Below are positions 1 to 4,530 of a stretch of DNA of 5,193 nt, piece by piece (position 1 is the first letter of the stretch; each line of letters starts with the position of its first letter). The stretch is taken from NCBI GenBank assembly GCA_031260545.1, contig JAIRJQ010000050.1, positions 1 to 5,193 on the forward strand, in the 5' to 3' direction. The notes under the pieces were generated by a model, which did not search any database, was not told the DNA's origin, and worked only from the letters and a program-made list of their open reading frames with translations. This stretch comes from Methanomassiliicoccaceae archaeon (lineage in GTDB: Archaea > Thermoplasmatota > Thermoplasmata > Methanomassiliicoccales > Methanomethylophilaceae). A program made the translations under genes and the position numbers.

Positions 1-890
1 TCGTTCTTTGCAACACCGCGTACGTTGAAACCAACGTTATCGCCGGGCAGTGCCTGCGGCAATATCTCGTGGTGCATCTCTATCGATTTCACTTCACCGA
101 TCACGTTGGACGGCTGGAATGAAACGTTCATGTTCGGGTGTAGAACGCCGGTCTCGATACGTCCTACCGGAACTGTACCGATGCCTGTGATCGTGTAAAC
201 GTCTTGTACCGGTAACCTTAACGGTTTGTCGGTGGGCTTCGCAGGAACTGTGAGCATGTCAAGTGCCTGAAGGATCGTCTTTCCCTTATACCAGGGTGTG
301 TTCGCGGATATCGTTTTCACGTTGTCGCCTTCCATCGCTGATACCGGTATGAACGGTACGTTCTCTGCTTTGATACCGACCATCGCGAACAGTTTGCTCA
401 TCGCTGCGACCGCTTCCTTGTATTTTGCCTCTTCGTATTTCACCGCATCCATCTTGTTGATGGCGACGATGATCTGTTTCACGCCAAGCGTAGTTGCAAG
501 GAAGACGTGCTCCTTGGTCTGCGCCTGCGGTCCCTCGATCGAAGAGCAGGTGATGATCGCCGCGTCAGCCTGTGACGTTCCCGTTATCATGTTCTTGACG
601 AAGTCACGGTGACCGGGTGCGTCAATAATTGTGAAGTAGTATTTGTCGGTGTAGAACTTTTTGTGTGCTACGTCGATCGTTACACCTCTTTCCCTCTCTT
701 CCTTGAGTCCGTCCATGACCCATGCGAAAGCGAAGGATCCTTTTCCTTTCTCTTCTGCCTCTTTCTTGTATTTTGCAATGATGTGGGGCTCGATCGCACC
801 GGTCTCAAGAAGAATTCTTCCGACCAATGTGGATTTACCGTGGTCGACGTGCCCGATCACTACCAAGTTCATGTGCTCTTTCTCTGCCAT
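1..890 (-). CDS. tuf: Elongation factor 1-alpha (EF-1A/aEF1A), 5' portion, cut by the window edge
   Basis: GTPase that carries aminoacyl-tRNA to the ribosomal A site in the cytoplasm. I translated the minus strand from the ATG at 890. It stays open for 296 codons to the edge, against about 420-435 residues for archaeal EF-1A, so roughly the last 130 residues (mainly domain III) are missing. The G motifs are complete: GHVDHGKS at residues 13-20, the switch I threonine in RGVTID at 68-73, DAPGHRDF at 90-97, NKMD at 145-148 and SAM at 184-186. Domain II follows with GIGTVPVGRIETG and EMHHE. The start is fixed by a GGGAGG Shine-Dalgarno at 898-903, seven bases before the ATG. The gene lies 75 bp after fusA on the same strand and has its own TATA box. 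One segment, residues 111-125, departs from the usual DGVMPQT form. The identity is secure; only the end is unseen. Confidence 0.97.
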   Translation of the reverse strand, partial: MAEKEHMNLVVIGHVDHGKSTLVGRILLETGAIEPHIIAKYKKEAEEKGKGSFAFAWVMDGLKEERERGVTIDVAHKKFYTDKYYFTIIDAPGHRDFVKNMITGTSQADAAIITCSSIEGPQAQTKEHVFLATTLGVKQIIVAINKMDAVKYEEAKYKEAVAAMSKLFAMVGIKAENVPFIPVSAMEGDNVKTISANTPWYKGKTILQALDMLTVPAKPTDKPLRLPVQDVYTITGIGTVPVGRIETGVLHPNMNVSFQPSNVIGEVKSIEMHHEILPQALPGDNVGFNVRGVAKN

Positions 891-916
891 TTTGATTCCT
901 CCCTTTTTATTTTGAA

Positions 917-944
917 ATAGGTACGGTTTTTTTCTCCATACTAT
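917..944 (-). repeat. Inverted repeat (possible RNA hairpin) between fusA and tuf
   Basis: In the minus-strand RNA, AUAGUAUGG (944 to 936) can pair with CCGUACCUAU (926 to 917). This gives nine base pairs, one of them G-U, with one bulged C around a nine-base loop of AGAAAAAAA. The same arms read as plus-strand RNA would carry a C-A mismatch, which favours a role in the fusA-tuf transcript. The predicted tuf start falls in the loop, so only read-through mRNA from fusA would contain the whole hairpin. Confidence 0.35.
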
Positions 945-948
945 CCGC

Positions 949-958
949 TATATTTAAG
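949..958 (-). promoter_or_regulatory. Candidate TATA box of tuf
   Basis: The minus strand reads CTTAAATATA, close to the archaeal TATA consensus, and begins 7 bases after the fusA stop codon. Archaeal transcription starts about 25 bases downstream of the box centre, which predicts a start near 928 and a leader of about 38 nt containing the GGGAGG site. No T-rich terminator is visible between fusA and tuf, so this would be an internal promoter adding to read-through from the operon. It is inferred from motif and spacing only. Confidence 0.5.
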
Positions 959-965
959 TTTACCT

Positions 966-3164
966 TTATGCGGAATAGTATCCCGCATCGTACGGCTCGG
1001 GATTCAGTCCCTTGCGTACCCTAATCTCCTTCACTACCTTGTCCTGAAGTTCGTTCGGCATCTGTTCGAAACCTGCGTTCTCGGTGGACCAGAGTGCGCG
1101 GCCTTGTGTTGCTCCTCTTATTGCAGACGCAAAACCGAACATCTCCGATACCGGACATTTTGCCGAAACGGTCGCGTTAATGTCCTCCTGGCCCATGTCC
1201 AGTATTATTCCGCGGCGTGATTGTACTTCGCGTACAGCATCTCCCATGTAATCCTGAGGAACGCTGATGAACACTTTCTGCATCGGTTCTCTCAATGCCC
1301 TTCCGGCGAGGCACATCGCCCCGTATATACCCTGTCTTACCGCAGGTATTACCTGGGCCGGACCTCTGTGTATGGTATCCTCGTGTAATTTTGCGTCCAT
1401 GAGCCTTATCTTCACGCCCGCGACCTTCTCGCTGGCCAGCGGTCCGTGCGCCATCGACTCTTCGAAAGACTGTTTCACAAGTTCCATCGTCTCATGCAGG
1501 TACTGGATACCTTTTGTTGTGTCGATGAGAACATTATTATTCTTGAACGCGACGATGCCTTTTGCTTCCTCTTTGTCCATTCCGAAATCAGAAAGTATTT
1601 TAGCTGTTGCTTTCGGGTCCTTTATCTTCGCGCCCGGGTCGATGTCGCCCCTCTTTATTGCGTCGATCACGCCTTGTTCAAGCGGCTCCACTTCGAAGTA
1701 GAACTTGTTGTGCTTGTTCGGTGACTTACCCTCGAACGGACCGGCCTTCTTCTTGATCCCTTCCTGGTAAACGACAATAGGCGCGGATGATATTATCTCG
1801 ACGCCGTGATCATTGAGTATACGGTACTCGGTGATCTCCAAGTGTAATTCACCCATACCGGACAGTAAGTGCTCTCCGGTGTCGTTGTTGATCTCGATGT
1901 TTAACGAAGGATCAGCTTTTGCGACGGACCTGAGCACCTCGACCAGTTTGGGAAGGTCCTTCATGTGCTTTGCCTCAATAGCTTTCGTAACGACCGGTTC
2001 GGAGTAGTGGGTCATCTTCTCGAACGGTTCCATGTCCTTTAACGAAGAGACAGTGGAACCTGCGACCGCATCTCTGAGTCCCGAAACGGCAACGATGTTG
2101 CCTGCGCAGCACTCGTCCACTGGTATCCTGTCCGCTCCTACGGACAACGCAACGGTCTGTACCCTCTGCGGGTTCGATATGCCTGATATGTATAATGTCT
2201 GTCCTCTTTTCACTGTTCCTGAGAACAGTCTTCCGATGGCAACCTCGCCGGCGTGCGGGTCCACGATGATCTTGTTGACCATTAACGAAACTTCGCCGTC
2301 CTTGTCGCAGGAGAGCATCTGTTTGCCGATGTCTGATTCAAGGTCACCTTTCCATATTACCGGGATACGCCTCTTCTGTGCGATCAACGGGTTAGGTGTG
2401 TGGTTTATGGCCATATCCAATATCACTTCATGCAGAGGTGACTTTTTGGAGAGTTCTTTCGATTTGCCCTCTTTCAGATAGTTGAAGACATCCTTGAATG
2501 TGATCCCTGATTTTTTCATGAATGGCGCGGATATCGCCCAGTTGTGGTATGCGGAACCGAATGCTACTGTTCCGTCTTCGATCTTCACCTGCCACTCCTT
2601 GTTCAGGGGCGCGGGCAATATATCGAATATTCTTTTATTGACCTCGGCAACGATCTTGGAGAACTTCTCTATCATCGCTTCCTGTGTTATTTGTAACTCG
2701 TTGATCATCCTGTCAACTTTGTTCACAAAGAGCATCGGTCTGACACGTTCTTTCAGCGCCTGTCTGATGACCGTCTCGGTCTGAGGCATCATGCCCTCGA
2801 CAGCGCATGTTAATATGTAGACACCGTCAAGCGCTCTCATAGCTCTTGTCACGTCCCCGCCGAAATCGACGTGTCCGGGCGTGTCTATCAGGTTGAGTAA
2901 ATATTCTTTGCCGCCGACGGAGTGCACCATTGATGCATTCGCTGCGTTGATCGTGATCCCGCGGGCAGCTTCCTGCTCATCGAAATCCATGAATCTCTGT
3001 TTTCCTGCGAGTTCTTCGGACATCATGCCTGCGCCTGCCACAAGGTTATCCGAGAACGTGGTCTTTCCGTGGTCGATGTGCGCCGCGGTACCGATGTTCC
3101 TTATGGACTCGGGTTTAGACATAAGCAGGGTCGCTTTTTTGATATTGTCTTCTTTTCTTCCCAT
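966..3164 (-). CDS. fusA: Elongation factor 2 (EF-2/aEF2), translocation GTPase
   Basis: Ribosomal translocase: it uses GTP to move tRNAs and mRNA after peptide-bond formation. From the ATG at 3164 it has 732 residues, the normal archaeal length. The GTPase domain shows AHIDHGKT at 28-35, RGITI at 68-72, DTPGHVDF at 94-101 and NKVD at 148-151. Domain II follows from about residue 290, then the GMGELHLEI stretch of domain III. Domain IV carries the tip loop LHEDTIHRGPAQ, in which His599 (codon 1370-1368) matches the histidine that archaea and eukaryotes convert to diphthamide. An in-frame GTG at 3173 would add three residues, but it lies inside the AGGTG Shine-Dalgarno, so I prefer the ATG. 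The gene follows rps7 by 13 bp and precedes tuf by 75 bp. The protein looks intact and typical. Confidence 0.98.
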   Translation of the reverse strand: MGRKEDNIKKATLLMSKPESIRNIGTAAHIDHGKTTFSDNLVAGAGMMSEELAGKQRFMDFDEQEAARGITINAANASMVHSVGGKEYLLNLIDTPGHVDFGGDVTRAMRALDGVYILTCAVEGMMPQTETVIRQALKERVRPMLFVNKVDRMINELQITQEAMIEKFSKIVAEVNKRIFDILPAPLNKEWQVKIEDGTVAFGSAYHNWAISAPFMKKSGITFKDVFNYLKEGKSKELSKKSPLHEVILDMAINHTPNPLIAQKRRIPVIWKGDLESDIGKQMLSCDKDGEVSLMVNKIIVDPHAGEVAIGRLFSGTVKRGQTLYISGISNPQRVQTVALSVGADRIPVDECCAGNIVAVSGLRDAVAGSTVSSLKDMEPFEKMTHYSEPVVTKAIEAKHMKDLPKLVEVLRSVAKADPSLNIEINNDTGEHLLSGMGELHLEITEYRILNDHGVEIISSAPIVVYQEGIKKKAGPFEGKSPNKHNKFYFEVEPLEQGVIDAIKRGDIDPGAKIKDPKATAKILSDFGMDKEEAKGIVAFKNNNVLIDTTKGIQYLHETMELVKQSFEESMAHGPLASEKVAGVKIRLMDAKLHEDTIHRGPAQVIPAVRQGIYGAMCLAGRALREPMQKVFISVPQDYMGDAVREVQSRRGIILDMGQEDINATVSAKCPVSEMFGFASAIRGATQGRALWSTENAGFEQMPNELQDKVVKEIRVRKGLNPEPYDAGYYSA

Positions 3165-3170
3165 GTCCCC

Positions 3171-3175
3171 CACCT
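3171..3175 (-). promoter_or_regulatory. Shine-Dalgarno of fusA, which decides its start codon
   Basis: The minus strand reads AGGTG here, complementary to the 3' end of archaeal 16S rRNA, with six bases (GGGGAC) before the ATG at 3164-3162. The alternative GTG start occupies 3173-3171, inside this site, and has only AAAAAG before it. The rps7 stop codon ends two bases upstream (3180-3178), so a ribosome finishing rps7 could re-initiate here. Confidence 0.75.
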
Positions 3176-3177
3176 TT

Positions 3178-3750
3178 TTAACGGGCCGACTGGGCCACTC
3201 TCTCGATCTCTTCCTTCTTGGCGACGGCGAACGATGTCATGTCACCTTTCGCTGCAAGTATCAGTTCGTCTGCAATGCATTCGAATATTGCTTTCTTGTT
3301 GTTCGCGGACGCGGCGACAACACCTCTGCTGATGTTGCGCAATGCAATGTCGAGCCTTCTCTGCGGTGAAACGTCCACCGCTTTCGGTACGGATATGCCG
3401 CCGAACTGCAGCCTCGTGACCTCTTCGCGAGGTGCTGCGTTCTCAAGGCTCTCAATGAATATCTGGACAGGGTTCTTCTTTGTTTTCTGCGCGACGAGAT
3501 CAAAAGCATCCGACACCGCTTTGTATGATTTCAATTTCTTTCCGGTGTACTTCTCGGTGCGCATTATGTTGTTGATCAATCTTTCAACAATGCTCAGTTT
3601 TGATTTTCCGAACCACCTGTTCGCATGTTTGCCGCCCGTGTGTGGTACATTCGTGGGTCTAAGGTCTATGTACTTCGCAAGACCGCCGTCGTTAACGACC
3701 ACTTCAGACATATCATACTTGCCGAACAGGAGAACTTTGTTTTCTTCCAT
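3178..3750 (-). CDS. rps7: Small ribosomal subunit protein uS7
   Basis: A 190-residue primary binder of the 3' major domain of 16S rRNA, which nucleates the head of the 30S subunit and lies near the mRNA exit/E site. The length and sequence fit archaeal uS7, which is longer than the bacterial form. Recognisable parts are LRPTNVPHTGGKHANRWFGK at about 30-49 with its basic RNA-binding character, NPVQIFIESLENAAPREE at 93-110, VDVSPQRRLDIAL at 125-137, and the usual archaeal C-terminus with KKEEIERVAQSAR. The ATG is supported by a perfect AGGTGAT ribosome-binding site six bases upstream, which overlaps the rps12 stop codon. It sits 7 bp after rps12 and 13 bp before fusA. In Escherichia coli S7 represses the str operon through the S12-S7 intercistronic RNA; here that gap is too short for the same element. 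Confidence 0.98.
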   Translation of the reverse strand: MEENKVLLFGKYDMSEVVVNDGGLAKYIDLRPTNVPHTGGKHANRWFGKSKLSIVERLINNIMRTEKYTGKKLKSYKAVSDAFDLVAQKTKKNPVQIFIESLENAAPREEVTRLQFGGISVPKAVDVSPQRRLDIALRNISRGVVAASANNKKAIFECIADELILAAKGDMTSFAVAKKEEIERVAQSAR

Positions 3751-3756
3751 GATAAA

Positions 3757-3763
3757 ATCACCT
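3757..3763 (-). promoter_or_regulatory. Shine-Dalgarno of rps7 overlapping the rps12 stop codon
   Basis: The minus strand reads AGGTGAT, a seven-base match to the complement of the archaeal 16S rRNA 3' end, followed by six bases (TTTATC) and the rps7 ATG. The TGA inside it (3760-3758) is the stop codon of rps12, so ribosomes ending rps12 terminate on the rps7 ribosome-binding site. This arrangement is expected to couple the synthesis of the two proteins one to one. Confidence 0.8.
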
Positions 3764-4186
3764 TACAGGTTTCTCCAATCTTCCCCTGACCATTTCGTTC
3801 AGGGCGACGTTGTTCACTTTGATAACTTTGTAACGGACACCGGGGATGTCACCGTATGAACGGCCCATCCTTCCGCCGATACCTTCCACGAGCACCTCGT
3901 CGTGCTCATCGATGAAGTTGATGGCACCGTCACCGACAGCGAACGCTGTGATCTGACGTCCATTCTTGATAAGCTGTATCTTAACGCATTTTCTGATGGC
4001 TGAGTTTGGTTGTTTCGCCTCGATACCAACTTTTTCCAGCACAATGCCGCGTGCCTGCGCCGATCCCTCTAACGGGTCCGACTTTTCTCTCAGCTTCAAT
4101 ACTCTCTTTTTGTATGCTCTGTCCTGCCAGCGGAACTTACGTCTGTCCTCCTTCAGTTTCCTGGCGGTATGTAGACCTCTACCCAT
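3758..4186 (-). CDS. rps12: Small ribosomal subunit protein uS12
   Basis: A 142-residue decoding-centre protein of the 30S subunit that contacts the codon-anticodon helix and influences accuracy. Hallmarks are the basic N-terminus (MGRGLHTARKLKEDRRKFRW), the conserved loop KQPNSAIRK at 58-66 equivalent to the bacterial KPNSALRK loop, and GDIPGVRY at 112-119 matching the second conserved loop. Asp113 corresponds to the aspartate that is beta-methylthiolated in some bacteria. The bacterial lysine just before it is glycine here, as is usual in archaeal and eukaryotic homologues. The length is typical of archaea. GAGGT at 4194-4198 lies seven bases before the ATG. It is the first gene of the cluster, with a TATA box about 43-50 bp upstream of the ATG, and its TGA lies in the rps7 ribosome-binding site. 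Confidence 0.98.
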   Translation of the reverse strand: MGRGLHTARKLKEDRRKFRWQDRAYKKRVLKLREKSDPLEGSAQARGIVLEKVGIEAKQPNSAIRKCVKIQLIKNGRQITAFAVGDGAINFIDEHDEVLVEGIGGRMGRSYGDIPGVRYKVIKVNNVALNEMVRGRLEKPVR

Positions 4187-4200
4187 ATTTTCAACCTCAT

Positions 4201-4214
4201 GCGAAGTACTTCGC
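4201..4214 (-). repeat. Perfect 14-bp palindrome at the predicted rps12 transcription start
   Basis: GCGAAGTACTTCGC reads identically on both strands. It lies directly upstream of the 14 bases that carry the rps12 Shine-Dalgarno and covers the place where transcription should begin (about 4205-4210, 25 bases from the TATA centre). A protein bound here would block initiation, so an operator is the simplest reading. If transcription begins upstream of it, the RNA could form a five-pair hairpin with a GUAC loop. No regulator is identified. Confidence 0.45.
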
Positions 4215-4228
4215 GATTACTGTTATTA

Positions 4229-4236
4229 TATTTAAA
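4229..4236 (-). promoter_or_regulatory. Candidate TATA box of the rps12-rps7-fusA(-tuf) operon
   Basis: The minus strand reads TTTAAATA, an exact fit to the archaeal consensus TTTAWATA, within CTTTAAATATAA. The predicted start is about 4205-4210, giving a leader of roughly 20 nt that includes the GAGGT ribosome-binding site. The bases upstream (TTAAGC) give only a weak match to a BRE element. It is the best-placed promoter on the minus strand for rps12. Confidence 0.65.
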
Positions 4237-4472
4237 GCTTAACGGGACCCATATTATTCTATATAGGCGTAAGCAACAACATCATCGCTACATTGACCTT
4301 GTATAAAACACCTTTGCGGCAACGAAGGGCTGAATGTAAAGATATTATGCATTTTCACCGAAATGTTTCATTAACAGTGTGAAGATACGCATACGCTGAA
4401 TGAACGGCGGGGAGGCTTCGGGATCGGAGAGCGGAGACCGCCGACATGCCCTCATATTTTTAAGTTGTGGTC
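4237..4472. other. Divergent intergenic DNA without a convincing gene
   Basis: This stretch separates the str operon promoter from the ABC-gene promoter. Its longest small reading frames are a minus-strand frame of 32 codons (4254-4352) and one of 36 codons (4345-4455), plus a plus-strand frame of 27 codons (4400-4483). None has a well-spaced ribosome-binding site or a product I recognise. A second minus-strand TATA-like sequence, TTAAAAATAT, lies at 4454-4463 and could start a longer leader or a small RNA near 4434. GC content is about 33% over 4321-4380 and then jumps in the 50-bp island described separately. ATACGC occurs twice in tandem at 4385-4396. Confidence 0.6.
4404..4453 (+). other. 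GC-rich island with a foldable core (candidate small RNA or leader)
   Basis: GC is 36 of 50 bases (72%) here, against about 33% in 4321-4380 and 15% in 4471-4530. CGGCGG at 4405-4410 pairs with CCGCCG at 4438-4443. Inside, CTTCG (4416-4420) pairs with CGGAG (4425-4429), including one G-U pair, around a GGAT loop. Purine-rich unpaired stretches lie on both sides between the two stems. A run of five T at 4457-4461 follows, which could end a plus-strand transcript. No known RNA family is recognised and the strand is uncertain. Confidence 0.3.
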
Positions 4473-4482
4473 ATAAAATATA
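4473..4482 (+). promoter_or_regulatory. Candidate TATA box of the ABC ATPase gene
   Basis: ATAAAATATA on the plus strand would place transcription start near 4502, leaving a leader of about 29 nt that coincides with the AT-rich dyad. No Shine-Dalgarno is visible before the ATG at 4531. An alternative is a leaderless mRNA beginning at the ATG, with the TATA function supplied by AT-rich sequence near 4500-4510. The whole stretch is so AT-rich that the choice is uncertain. Confidence 0.3.
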
Positions 4483-4499
4483 GTTGGTATTGTAAACGA

Positions 4500-4530
4500 T
4501 AATTAATTAATGATAAACATTAAATAATTA
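4500..4530. repeat. 31-bp AT-rich dyad ending one base before the ABC gene ATG
   Basis: TAATTAATTAATG (4500-4512) and CATTAAATAATTA (4518-4530) are inverted copies that match at 12 of 13 positions; the one mismatch is 4506 against 4524. The spacer is ATAAA. The dyad fills the space between the predicted transcription start and the start codon, so it could be a repressor operator or a hairpin that occludes initiation. AT-only sequence forms dyads easily by chance, which limits confidence. Confidence 0.4.

Noticed and set aside
298..920. Plus-strand frames of 84-104 codons antisense to tuf
   Set aside because: The minus strand carries an unmistakable EF-1A across the coding part of this interval; these are shadow frames.
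2881..3369. A 162-codon plus-strand frame antisense to fusA and rps7
   Set aside because: It lies opposite well-conserved genes, has no ribosome-binding site or recognisable domain, and its composition mirrors the opposite strand.
3218..3859. A 213-codon plus-strand frame antisense to rps7 and rps12
   Set aside because: It overlaps two certain ribosomal-protein genes on the other strand and encodes a Ser/Phe/Leu-rich sequence typical of antisense reading.
966..4186. A terminator inside the rps12-rps7-fusA cluster
   Set aside because: No minus-strand T-rich run lies in either intergenic gap, and the gaps are only 7 and 13 bases.
4153..4200. A 15-codon frame overlapping the rps12 start out of frame
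   Set aside because: Its ATG is formed by bases adjoining the rps12 Shine-Dalgarno, it has no ribosome-binding site of its own, and overlap by chance is easy at this length.
4385..4396. Tandem ATACGC repeat
   Set aside because: Only two copies of six bases, with no further copies in the window; not informative.
4405..4446. H/ACA guide RNA
   Set aside because: The ACA follows the stem in the right place, but the hairpin is about 39 nt with a five-pair upper stem and no kink-turn, too short for the known archaeal type.
4400..4483. A 27-codon plus-strand frame through the GC island
   Set aside because: There is no ribosome-binding site and the residues reflect the GC-rich purine run; a structured RNA explains the stretch better.
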